From assembly GCA_018417955.1 (NCBI GenBank), contig JACTVC010000018.1:930001-994000 (forward strand): 64,000 nt of DNA, given 5' to 3'. Shown here one piece after another: positions 44,285-55,383 of this stretch. This DNA comes from Laccaria trichodermophora (lineage: Eukaryota > Basidiomycota > Agaricomycetes > Agaricales > Hydnangiaceae). The notes beneath the pieces were generated by a model. That model had not been told where the DNA came from, searched no databases, and was given only the letters and a program-made list of their open reading frames with translations. Made by a program: the position numbers and the translations under genes. The first letter of the stretch is position 1; every line of letters begins with the position of its first letter.

Positions 44285-45819
44285 ATGGAAGCGCTCATCC
44301 CAGAAATCAAGCAACTTTCGGACTATGTAAGCGCTGCGCGACTGGTTATGGTCAGTTAAATTCGATTTTCGCTCATCAATTGAACTCATGATTACTCCTG
44401 ACTGTTGAACTTAGTGCTTTGACGGTGAGTTCTAAATCGAATGTCAACTGGACCTACTTGAGGTTGAACACCACAGTTGCTGGAGCAACAATGTTTTTAT
44501 GCGACTACTCCTTGACGCTTGGAATGGAGGTGGACTTGGTCTGGTCATCTACCTGGAGCCTCATGAAGGTTTTGTTTATCGCTCAGCGATATCTCCCATT
44601 TTTTGATGCAGCCACGCTGTGTTTTGTCCGTACGTGGAAGATTTTGGCCTCGCAATATCATTCTTACCTTTGGCCTTCCCAGTTCAAGCCTCATCAGCGA
44701 TAGACCCGTCCCATTGTAAAATAATGGAACTCATTAGGGGCTGTAAGCATTTTATATTTTTCAACTTGAACATCCATGCAAGGCGTTACTGATTCATTAC
44801 CCTCTAGTGTTGATGGTTGCTGGCTTTTGTTTGTCAGAATGTCTGTCTCCCCATTTGCTCCAATTCTATTAACTCAAATGGGTCTACCATCAGTAATTTT
44901 AACGCTACGCGTGTGGGCGGTCTGGAATCGGAACAGACAATTAGGAGCAGCCCTGTCGGTTTTCTTTTTCTCGATGGCTGCTGCTGGTTTCCTGGTCATG
45001 ATTATGTTCCAACGTGGCATTGAATGTGAGTTACTATCTCTGTTCATGATCTTTTCGCATTCTCATCAAATTCTCCAGTCAGTGACAGGCCCTATCCTTC
45101 CTTTGAAGGGTGTTTTATCACAGGCTCCAACAAGTTGGTCTACATAAATTGGGTGTTGTTAATGATATACGACGGGGGTAAGGCCAATTAGCCGCGAGGA
45201 ATCTGTAAATCTTGATTTTTGGATATCTAGTACTCTTGATCCTGTTGCTCATTCGCGGTATTACGGCTTGTTCGTCCCCATCCTCCTGCAAAAGAATTCA
45301 CTCATAATCTAATCTATTGTCAGATCGACGGGGAGGGCATAGTGCACTTTATCACGTTGTTTACCGCGAAGGTGAGTTTCAACCCACTCCTTCTTCAGTC
45401 AAATTTATTCAGACGGCTAGGCATTATATTCTACATCTGTATCTTCGGTAAAATGAAAGTAATTGTGCTTTCAAAGCCATCTCTAACCCCATTTTCTAGT
45501 CTTATCGGCTATCAACGTAGCTGTTGTTAATACCCTTTCGGTTCGTCATCTCGTGAATTTTCAGATTAGAATCTTCTAATTGGTAGCATAGGTGAGATAC
45601 TTGGATATTCTATCCTCGTATGTCTCTCTTCCCTTTTTCCTTCGCGCTACAACAAATCTCACACCAGCTGAACAACGCAGTGTTGTGCGATGCGTACATT
45701 CCATACTGACAAGTAGGGTGCTCCTTCACATTCGTGTTTATATGAGAGATGTGGAACTCCCAGTCCGGTCTGGCGGCATTACAAAGAACCAATCGAACTC
45801 AAATTTTGTTTACGGGTAG
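44285..45819 (+). CDS. DUF6533-type multi-pass membrane protein
   Basis: A seven-helix-like protein family restricted to basidiomycetes; no ligand is known. Start ATG at 44285 (MEALIPEIKQL). After two small introns the hallmark block reads DYSLTLGMEVDLVWSSTWSL, with KVLFIAQRYLPFFD. Later exons carry hydrophobic segments around LRVWAVWNRNRQL and FFSMAAAGFLVMIM, then CFITGSNKLVYINWVLLMIY, RRGGHSALYHVVYREG, VLSAINVAVVNTLS and, in the last exon (about 45592-45819), HSILTSRVLLHIR, typical of the family's C-terminus. Introns are 45-60 nt and the phases I checked agree. Stop TAG at 45817-45819. It looks intact. Confidence 0.85.
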
Positions 45820-46026
45820 AAGCTCTTTCTAAAAGAGCGGGATTGGAGTAGTGAAATGTTCAACACGGCCTTATCACCTCAATTTGTGGTACAACTCAAG
45901 TCGGCCAATGTATCGGAGGAAAGAATGAGAGGCCAATCTTGTTTCCTTTGTATTTTTGCACGTAGAAGGGAATCACCTGCATAGAGAGAGTGGAATAAAA
46001 GTAATTTGGGTTCCCTCTCTTTGAGA

Positions 46027-46112
46027 CACTCTGTCCGGGAATCGAACCCAGCTTTTGCGCGCGGAGGAAGATACACGAGACGCGCTTGTAATGGCCATTA
46101 TACCAACACAGC
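46027..46112 (-). pseudogene. tRNA-like sequence, Glu(CTC)-like loop
   Basis: T-arm CTGGG/CCCGG and box B GGTTCGATTCC are good. Acceptor GCTGTGT against ACAGAGT pairs at about six of seven positions with wobble. The anticodon region GCGTCTCG could present CTC, but its stem does not close cleanly across a short insert. It lies in an Asp-like family, so it is more likely a diverged relic than a true tRNA-Glu. Confidence 0.45.
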
Positions 46113-46268
46113 GGTCCTAGATATTTTTCTTCCAGAGGGCGAAGAGCCCCAGTCCTGATACTTATGGATCAAGCAACCAATGTCTGGTTGGAAATGGGCA
46201 TCCTGCGTTACGGCGCAGGCGACGTACAATCGCCGCCTAAAACGGTAATTTCTCGATGCATCCTTGAT

Positions 46269-46353
46269 CTCTTTGGCTGGGATTCGAACCCAACTTTCGT
46301 GGGTGAGAATTCACAATATGATAAGCACGTACTTGCTGCTGTGCCAACAAAGA
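46269..46353 (-). pseudogene. tRNA-like sequence with short insert
   Basis: Acceptor TCTTTGT against CCAAAGA pairs at six of seven positions, with discriminator G. Box A is TGGCACAGCAGC and box B GGTTCGAATCCC is perfect. The anticodon loop TTATCA would give ATC, and the stem CGTGC finds only a partial partner (CCACG). This copy is shorter and its D-arm differs from the rest, so its origin may be separate. Confidence 0.5.
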
Positions 46354-49300
46354 GAATTGAGCTTTCAAGGTGGGAATGATGCACACATTGAGAAACGTTC
46401 TGACGACGTGAAGGAAGATCAGAATGTCGGACCGCCCGCTGACATGGCTACAAGCCCCAGGGCTCTTAGCCTTGAGGCTCATTCGGAAAACGCCGCTGAG
46501 GCTCTCACGTGCGACCACAACTAAACGTGACGAGGTGATGGGTCCGTCGCGTCCGTCGCGTTGGTATCGCTTCTCCGTTTCCCTTCTGTACTTATCACGC
46601 CGCTCGCAAACATTCAGTTCCACATATATACAATTTATTTAGAGCATTAAACACACAAAAATTTCACTGCCACATCATGCTTAAGTGGTAGTTACTGGTG
46701 CTAATTGGTTGATGCTTAGCCAGTGCTTAGCTTGACTTTGCAAGTTCTTCTTTCTAATTTTCACTATGTATACATTTGTCTTAGAATAATGTAAGTTTAT
46801 TCTTCGTGAAATCCGTCACCGTATAAGGCTATAGCATTGACACTCTATTTGGTAAAGTGTTTGGTGGTGTTGATTCCCTCACTCCACATCATTTTCAGAA
46901 AAATTGGGGTATCTTTCACAAAAGTTGTCTGGAATTTGAAAGCTTCTCTTGTTTTTATTACTCACAGAAAATTATTCGAGACGTTGGTCGTTCCACGAAA
47001 AAGTCTATGTAAGTTGTTGTTTAAACGGAGTCTGATGGGCTCGCGGGGTTTGCCGAATTCTTGATCGTTCTCGGCGTGGCCCATCAATGGCCCATCAATG
47101 ATTGCACAAACAAGTACAACAAGCCTTAGGGCTATTAGCCCTAAGGCTAGTAGCCGACTCTCCGGGCGGTCAGACGATCCCAGGAAGATAGTACGATGGT
47201 GAGTTTTTCACTTTGCCGATTGTTGATAACTGACAACCAACAAAGTATGGACTTCCACACATTGTCGCTGTCCAACTGCGAGTCGGATCCAGTTTTGCCC
47301 GTGGAGAAATTGGTCTGCCACTTGACCGCATGTTTTGAACCGTATACTAACGGAGAAGGTTCGATATGTATGGTTTGTTGCGTCATATCCAAAAGCACGC
47401 AGTATATTATTTAGGTAGCCTTAAAGCAGGAAGTAAAATTAACACTTGGCATGATCACGTACCCTTTAAACCATAGATAATAGTGCTTTGCGTACCTCCC
47501 GCCCTTTTCAATCCCACTGAATTCCAAGGAGCCGATTCGTTCCGAACGGTTTCATAGGACAGGAAAATGCAGACGTTGGAAGGGAGGCTGAAGGCAGGAA
47601 AACGTCAGCGGAGACACCCGAATCAATTACACCTCGCCTTTTATTATCTCGCGTATTTCTCTCCGGTGTACATACGCTCCAGCGCTTGTATCGAAGGACA
47701 TTTACCTTCGGCTTGGGTGGCGGGGCTGCTGAGGAAAACTCAAACTCTACCGTGCCATCGCGTGAGTGTCCAATCTTGTCCCCAAACTCCCCGCGCCTCA
47801 CGAGGCAATGCCAAAATGCGGGGTAGCCAAATATTGACGTCATTGGGAATGGCGGTTTCGGAAGTGTGAAGGGATCCATCGTCCGACTTGGCGCGTGCGT
47901 TTGGAATGTCCAAGAAAAGGAAGAAAGGAGAAGTGGAAGTACCATCTTCGAAATGGATGATACGATGCCCAGCAAGCGAAGTGCGCTCCTGAGAATTTGG
48001 ACCACATGAGTCGGGGACGGATCTCTAAACACAAAGTTGTGTCTGAGGATGTCGAAGAAATTGGAATCGCAAGGGGCCCGGGCCCGTCTCGCTTGGAGGA
48101 TACCGACGAGGAAGGGTCCATGTCGACGAAGGCAGCATAACTCGTTTAGGAAAAAAGGGAACGGTTCCACGAGCCCTCCTCAATATCCCAACTACAAAAG
48201 TCCCGTACAAATGAGCTGGGAGGATGACTTGAGACCAACTCGCTAAGGTTGGTGCGTCCAGCACTTCTCAAAGTATCATCTTGAATCTTCTTACAAAGCG
48301 GTTCGGACACTTCATGATAGGGGTGGTACCTTGCGCGGCGATGTGTAGAACCTAACGGGCAAAAGTTATTGCGAGAATGCAAACGTGCGAGTCAGACATG
48401 CCAGCGGAGGCGAGGAGGGTCACGGATGATTGGGATAATTGAGTACAATCCTATCTGTGGTGTCAAATGTGAGAAAAACATACGCCATCATGGTGTAGAA
48501 ATATTTGGTCGCTTCATTGTTGATCGAGAGGGCAATACCAATATAGGAGGACGCTTTTGGGCACCCTCCGTGAGAGGAAGGTGATTTGTCGGGGAGGAGA
48601 CACAGGGATCGACTGCAAAGGATGCTTGATGCTGGATCCGTAGAACAAACGGAGGTCGTATAAGTGTCCACAACGGCCGTGATCTAAGCGAAGAATATCA
48701 ATCTGGTATCACAAGAATGTAAAGAACTTACCCACCAGATACCAAACCAACCAAGTTGACAGCGTCAAGCAGTGGACCCCTCCTTCTCTCAATTTCAACA
48801 TAATGCTCATACGCACTCCCACTCCACTCTACCCCCCATTACCCCTCATATCCGACAACGAAGCCTAAAGGAATATTTCCACCGATCTTTTCCGCTTTGT
48901 GACCGTGTTTTATGGGAAAAGCCATCCAGTTGTACGGTGCGAAGGCATGAGTAGAGACGTTTTGCGAAAATGGGGATGCGGCACAGACACGTCAGGATGG
49001 TCGCCGTAGATCGGAAGTCCCGGGGTAGATGGGCGGGTAAAGTGAAGCTTTGAGGAGGGTTGGGAGAGTGATTGATGGTGATGAGAGTTTGAAGGAGAGA
49101 AACGGGAGAGGAGGTAGAGAGGAGGTAGATGGCGCTTAGGGACGATGAGCCTAAGGAGGGTGGTGCATATGCGCGTTACGGATGGAGCAAACTTGGCTGG
49201 TTCATGTTTTGCGTAGAACCAACTCTCTTCCGAGCCGTGCTTACTAAGAGACACATTTGAGCGTTGATAATATTCCAGGTAGACATTTCGACAATACCCT

Positions 49301-49687
49301 CACCTTTTGCATTGTTCGACGGCTATGGGCGCCTTTTCCACTGGTACACAAGTATTGAACGATGAAAAGAAGTCAGACGCTGTTGTTTTTAGAAGACGGG
49401 AACCAAACACTGAGATAATTTCAAACATATGTACATACTGTACATACAGATATATACAAATATAATCTTACGCCTCCACGTCAACATATGACCGGAATCC
49501 TCGAATGGCACGCCTATCGCTCCTGCGTCCGAGCGCCGTGCCGCGAAGCGCGAGGCTTACGTAACCAAGAAAGAAGTTAATACCAGGCAGAAAGTGATCT
49601 ACAGGAAACGGTTGGGAAACGGATGTAAGACAATACGTAACACACATGCAAGGTGTGCGATTTTTACAGGCCATGTTATGAATGTTT
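46354..49687. other. No supported gene
   Basis: At 47245-47360 a further tRNA relic ends with CGTATACTAACGGAGAAGG. Two short palindromic phrases, GGGCTATTAGCCCTAAGGC (about 47129) and a variant near 46458, resemble each other. Between 47500 and 48680 several minus-strand frames overlap in different phases; they may be the remains of a membrane-protein gene, but no joined model or motif holds. 48770-49260 has one minus frame without motif. Confidence 0.4.
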
Positions 49688-50482
49688 CTACGCAGCCAGA
49701 GCCCCAGTATTTTCTCGAAACTTTTTATAATGGCGATTCAAAGAGGACCTCGTCGCGAAGCTTTTCCCGCAGCTACCGCATTTGTGATCTTTTTTCTTCA
49801 GGTGAGAGTTCATATGATCTGTTTGAAATTAGACTCGAGGTTGTGACAAAAAAAGGAGTGCTAACTCCGTAGATTGTGCTTGGCGGTAAAATCTTGTGGG
49901 CATGAGCCACATGCAAATCGTCTGGAGCTGGTTCTGCGTCTATTTGCTGCATCAACATGTGCTGGCGACGCGACTACTGGTCGTGGGAGTTGTCCTGCTG
50001 CACCAACGCCGGAGATGGTCAGGTCAGTCGGCAGCAGAGGTGGCTGCGAGTGACCTTGGAGTCCTATAGGGCTGATCATGTCGCCCTCTCCAAATTCTGG
50101 GACAAGTAATGGTAAGGTTACAGCCACAGCGTTGTAGAATGACTGCGTACCTGATAGCAGGTCCGACATGAGATGCTCGTATGGTGGCGATGCTACTACT
50201 GGTTGTTCCATGGTTCCAATCTCGACATCAGCGGATGGAGCTCTTTGGAACAGTTTGGAATAGCACAGGCATAATGGCAGAGGGGAGAGGCACAAGTTGC
50301 AGTAAGTGTCTAGTTGCATGGTGTTCGCCCACCCTGTTCCATCTAAGAAAACACCGTCTTCAGATTATAACGGTGAGGCGACGAGCGAAATGACTGCATA
50401 CCGGAGAGTTGAAACGGTTTGTAATAGCACTGGCATAGTGTCAAGGGCAAGAGGCACAGTTCGCAAGAAGTTCCTTGTTGCA
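49688..50482 (-). CDS. C2H2 zinc-finger protein
   Basis: Probably a nuclear DNA-binding protein. The exon 50319-49866 and the exon 49818-49688 join in phase. The first finger is complete across the junction (CGSCPQDFTAKHNLR, then NHMNSH). The second, CGSCGKSFATRSSLNRH, lacks a clear last histidine. Upstream there is a cysteine motif CNLCLSPLPLCLC in an ATG-led exon. A second ATG-led exon at 50482-50402 carries the parallel CELCLLPLTLCQC, so the exon was duplicated in tandem. How the upstream copy splices to the rest is unclear. Translation may start at 50319 (194 aa) or at 50482. The region between holds acidic and Pro-rich sequence. Confidence 0.65.
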
Positions 50483-50956
50483 TATTCGTACTGACTCTGC
50501 TGAGGGCTTTTTGTGGGGTGAAGTTTGCTTTATACCATATGACCCTGCATGCAACACCTTTGTTGAAAGCAGAAATCCATGTATCAATGCTGGCCTCAAG
50601 GTGAATTACGGAAGGGGCGTGGGCGTGGCTCCAGGGCGTCTATCATAGTATCAATCCGACGGGAAATTCCCACTAGTACATATAGCCGCCGGATGCGATT
50701 ACATCGCGAGATGTTGTCAGATTGGGAAATTTAGGGTTCCGTTTGTCAATGGCTCTCGAGATAAAGAGAAATATGGCAGGAAAAACCATCCACTTTGTGC
50801 ACACCGACTAGACCTAAGTAGTAGCCTTGGTAGTAGTAGACCAGGTCCTTAAACTTACTTTGCCAAGGTGCTGATGGGGGACCCCCATACCTTGCGCAAA
50901 GCTGCAAAGTGTACGAGAGGAGATCGAAACAAGTATGTAAAGCTTGATCACTTGCG

Positions 50957-51664
50957 TCACGACCAGTCACACTTCAGGCAGCGACCCATATGAAGGGCCA
51001 TATATGTGCCTTCATATTCGTCGCTGCCCGATGTGTCAAGCCAAGCCAGGCGGTGTTCAGGGAAGATACCGAAGACACTGACATCCCGCGTGAGGCTGAG
51101 TGCCAGGCGCTGGATTGCAAGGTAATCCCGAGCGATCCGCTTGAGTGTGGGGTACTTGGAGTTGCTTTGGCGCTGCAGTAAATTGAATGAGTCTATGACG
51201 AAAGTTCAGAGTAGTTGAATTAAATTACCCCCCACCATCCAATCACATCTTCCGTTCTCTCCGGTCCAGATTCCAGATATTGACGAAGTTCGTCGCGTGG
51301 GTTTCCGCCTGCTTTATCTTGTTCTTGAAAAGACTGAACTGCCTCCTGCAGGAATGAACCGCCGTAACGAAATGCCGGTTTTGTGTTTGGGATAGGTGTC
51401 GTTCCGCCGCCCGACGTTATAATCCGCGAGACATAAATTTTCGTGAGTTTGTTGGAAGTAATGCGAGACGCACCTGAGCCGTTACAATGAGTGGCACTAC
51501 TTACTGGCGGGTGCCACATAATATTCATCAAACTGAGGATTTAAAACTTGTGTGAGCGCAGTGTGATTGTTCAATGGGTGGTCAAGTGCTCACCACTTCT
51601 TCAAGCCTCGCTATACCAGCCGCATATTGATCGGCAACCCAACGATGCTTACAATAGAAACCCT
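50957..51664 (-). pseudogene. hAT transposase, C-terminal fragment
   Basis: Four pieces join with GT-AG introns: KHRWVADQYAAGIARLEEV (about 51655-51595), FDEYYVAPA, a longer exon with RDELRQYLESGPERTEDVIG and WWG (about 51490-51235), and KYPTLKRIARDYLAIQ (about 51180-50957). This is the order of the hAT dimerisation region. The usual serine-rich SERAFS block after DYLAI is missing. Upstream the words VLDPN at about 51975 continue the hAT pattern, but a 301-bp MITE lies between. N-terminal parts were not found. Dead copy. Confidence 0.75.
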
Positions 51665-51666
51665 TA

Positions 51667-51967
51667 CAGCGCTTTCAGAGTAGGATGGGAAAGTGTGATT
51701 TTTTTGTAAGCATGTGTGACGTACATAGTTTCCCTTTTAGGAAATGGGGGCGAACCATGTTTTTCGCCTTCCTCAGCCTTCCCTAGCCCACTCCTTCATA
51801 TCAGAGCTTATATTTTGAAACCCCATGGCGTTAGGGGATGAGGGATTGAGCAGAAGGGCGAGGCGACGCGTAGGCAGTGCGAGGCAGACAATTCCTCAAA
51901 GGGAAACTACGTACGTCACACGCGCTTACAAAAAATCACACTTTCCCATCCTACTCTGAAAGCGCTG
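51667..51967. mobile_element. TA-flanked MITE, 301 bp, inside a hAT gene
   Basis: Ends CAGCGCTTTCAGAGTAGGAT and its complement; the inverted repeats run about 72 bp with few differences. TA flanks at 51665-51666 and 51968-51969. The centre has no coding frame. The ends do not match the other TA-flanked elements in this window. Confidence 0.9.
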
Positions 51968-53226
51968 TAACATTTGGATCGAGAACTGAAATTTTTTGTC
52001 AGACGTCATGATGTGTCATAGTCATTGCGCTTATCGGAAATCTCAACTGCACAAAATTACCACTTACAACTTTTCGGGCTTTCACGGACTTCTAGACACA
52101 TCTCTGTACCTATTTCGAAATTACAACCCGTTCGAACCTGTTCGAACGGGTTCAGATCCGTTCACAATGATACAAAAATCTGTGAACTGAAAACAGAACC
52201 TGACGTTCGGTTCACCCCCAGGTACTGAACTTTGAGCTGAACATGCTGTTCAGTTCAGGATGGTTCAGGTTCGAACTGAAGTTCGGGACTGAACCCCTCC
52301 ACCACTAAAATAGACACCATCCCTGAGGGCCGACCATGTCGGCAACTATGCTCATCCACAAATCAATGAGGTTCGGAAGTTAGCCTGTAGATTTTCGAGG
52401 TTGTGGAGCATGAATAAGGAGTTCAGCACGTAGAAATTTTAATCGAGAGTGCGATTTGAAAATTTCCTCTGAATCCACAGTTCAAGTTGATCCACAGCAT
52501 AGCTCAATCTTACCGTTGTAAGTTGTTCCCCAGGAATTCTTCTCAGAAGAACGCATCCAAATTAGCCAGCTTGCCGATGGAGCGCCCTGCAAAGTTGTCC
52601 CACATGGAACACGTTCCAAACCAAAAGTTCACATATGTTTTTCGGTTCGGGACTTTTAGAGTCCTTTTTAGCCAGAGGCGCACAAGATGAAGGTACGCTA
52701 TCTTTAGCCAAGCCACGCACACCGACGACCACAAGCTGGAGATGGATCATACCCGGGAACGCCAGTGCGAATAAATATAGCAGAGATCCAATGCGTTCGT
52801 GCTATCGTTCGAGTGAGCAACAATGCACGAGGATCTGTGGAGGGCACCAGGCCCGGGATTGTCGTCCAACACGTAGTGTCCAAAGACCTCTGACAGAACC
52901 GGGGCCGCCTGATTCCCACGTCGTGGTTTGTTTTCGTTGTGCAAACAAAGAAGCCACAGCGTGGCTTCGTTTGCCGATCGTCTATTTCCATGCCAAAGAA
53001 AGGTCGCAAGAAGAAACTGGAAGCTGTTCCGAAGTCCCCGCCATGGGGTTGTGAGGCAGGCTCACTTCCCCTCGAAATTTCGCCTTTGTCTACCCAACAG
53101 CCTGACGTTTTGGGCAGGGTTCAGCATGACGACGATGCTTCGACCTCAGGACCAACGGAGTTTGTTCCCTCAACAGCTTTCATCGCTAGGCAATCACGTA
53201 ATGGACACCGGACTCACTGGCAAGCT
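51968..53226. other. hAT remnant, TTCGAAC-rich stretch and an isolated small frame
   Basis: 52120-52310 is rich in GTTCGAAC and GTTCAG words and may be another small element. From 52991 a plus frame starts MPKKGRKKKLEAVPK and ends at 53229 with no recognised domain; it could be a short gene fragment. No further hAT exon was identified. Confidence 0.35.
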
Positions 53227-53811
53227 TAGTGTTTAGAAGTCCGGTCTCATGACTGGAAAAAAACCATAACCAGACCAGACCAAGACCACAAAAGACCGGA
53301 CCTGTGGTTACGGTCTTTTATTTTTGAGATGTTAAGACCGCAAAAAAACCGGTTAACGTGAACCTGTTTTAAACGGTTTGGACCGGTCTTTTGTAGCCCC
53401 TTAAATACCCTTTAAAATGCACCCAAGAACATACAATTTGGTAAAAAATCGAGAGAAATATGAATTAAATTGTAAAATATTTTTGGAAATAGTAGATGTA
53501 CCAGATTTATTTTATAAAAACACCAATTCCTAACCGAATTTAACGTTCTTGGGCTCGTTTTAAAGCCAGTAGACATGTTAATAAATTTACCGATTCATAA
53601 TTTTAAAATATTGGCCTAAAGACCGGTCATAGACCGGTTAAAACTGGTGCAGACCGAAACTGGTCTAAAGACCGCAAAAAGACCACAGACTGTGGTCTTT
53701 TGCAGTCCAGTCCAGTCTTTTTGACTTCTGGGAAAAGGGTAGACCGGTTACAGTTACGGTTAAAGCCCCTGGGCATCAAAAGACCGGACCAGACCGGACT
53801 TTCAAACACTA
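53227..53811. mobile_element. hAT-type MITE, 585 bp, with 8-bp target duplication
   Basis: The left end TAGTGTTTAGAAGTCCGGTC and the right end (complement TAGTGTTTGAAAGTCCGGTC) differ at one or two positions. GGCAAGCT stands directly before (53219-53226) and after (53812-53819), the 8-bp duplication expected of hAT elements. The inner part is AT-rich and flanked by ACCGGTC and AAGACC repeats. No transposase. The clean duplication suggests a fairly young insertion. Confidence 0.95.
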
Positions 53812-55383
53812 GGCAAGCTTAAATCTAAAGCATCAACTAGTTGATGAACCTCCTTGTGAGTAAAGCTATAACAAATCAATAAAAAACATGAAGAAAAACA
53901 AGAAACGGTACCGAAACTGCTCCAGCCAAATATTGTCTCCCAAATTATTTAAATCTATCCCCCCACCTGGCCACAGGCTCCCAGCTCTGCATAGGAAGTC
54001 TTCATCTTGGGCCTTCAACATTTCCTCAACAAAACTCAGGAAGGAAACTGAATCTTGCAGTGTCCGAGTTTCCATCAAAGAATCAGAGTTAGTGTTCAGA
54101 TATAGCACACAGTGTAGTACAAGTAGCGGAAGACTGAACAGAAGGAAGTGTGTCGATCTCAAGAGACATCGCTATCAGTTTGTTTTGAAGGCGAAAGGCC
54201 ACCGTGTGGCTGTGTTGTTTGCACAACGGTCCGAGCCACCCCCCTCGTGGCGTGCATCTCTATGCTACGTAGTTAGCGGGTCTTATCCTACGAGCCACCA
54301 AAGCTCTTGCGTGGGTAAGTTTAGCCATGTTTGCCCCCCTGAGTGACTCGGTTTGGGTTCGACCCTTTCCTTCCTCGTGTTCCTCCACCGTCTACCGCTG
54401 CGAGGAGCTGGCCAAAGGCCGAGCGACGAGCAGCGTTATTCAAATTGTGTAACGTAAAACAAAACTAACAGTTTCGAGCGGTCGGCGACGAGCAGCCAAT
54501 ACAAAATAAGTATATGGTCACGTTACAAGAAAATCCATTTTCTTCTCCAATGTGAAATGCTAGCGCTCCAAGTCATAGCCATCAGACAGTCACATAGATG
54601 ACCTTTTTCTGTAACCCCCGCAAAGGCAAGTATTATTTGGATTGGTCAATGGAATTTAAGTACCTAATTGAGGTAGCGGGCTTTGCGCCCGAAGGCGCGC
54701 TGCGGTGGTTATTACTGAGTCACGTGTGGATCTAATCTCCATCAACGTCAGGGTCCCATTGATGGGTGTCTATCTGCGACCTAACACTTTCCCGCTCTTT
54801 CTGCCATCTACAGATATTGAAATACGGTGGTAGCGACTTGGATGAAGACGAAGTAATGCTTGCTCTCCATCTTGCTCTCCATACCCGCCCCTGTACTAAT
54901 TTCTCAACGCTATACATAGCTTGGCTATAACATGCGAAAGGACGACAGCGAATTCGAAAGCAAAGCGAAAGGCCGACCAATCCGCAGTATTATAATGGAG
55001 TTCGATAGCTGCGATACCTCAGACGGCACCCTTCCAGATTTCTTTTGAATTCCTTAAAGCACAACTATGCTCTGATCTTTGCGGCGCACCGAGATATTCG
55101 CATAACCTACAGTTGGCAAACAGTTGGTAAAGGGTTGCGAACTGCCGAACAATACGAAGCGACATCAGCATTTATATCCATTGGCAGCCCCAGTCAGTGG
55201 GTTGACGTTGGTTTCATGATGCAGAATCTAATGTTTTTCCTTGGCCCTCTTAGCCCCATATCGGCCGACTTGGTAAATCCGCATGACTCCCAACAATCAA
55301 CGCCATCTCAAGACCTACCGTACAACATCCATACCAACGCCGTTTCATCTCCTACCCATCATCTCTCACTGGCTGGAGCTTCA
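53812..55383. other. Intergenic, unassigned
   Basis: A minus frame at 53866-54162 starts with a hydrophobic leader (STHFLLFSLPLLVLHCVLYL) but has no known domain. At 54340-54500 GCGACGAGCAG is repeated. No RNA or element end is supported. Confidence 0.35.

Noticed and set aside
46027..46353. Functional tRNA-Glu or tRNA-Asp(ATC) genes
   Set aside because: Box B is good, but the anticodon stems do not close, so I call them relics rather than new isoacceptors.
47508..48680. A 220-aa minus-strand frame and neighbours
   Set aside because: Parts of several frames look hydrophobic, but no consistent splicing model or family motif could be built.
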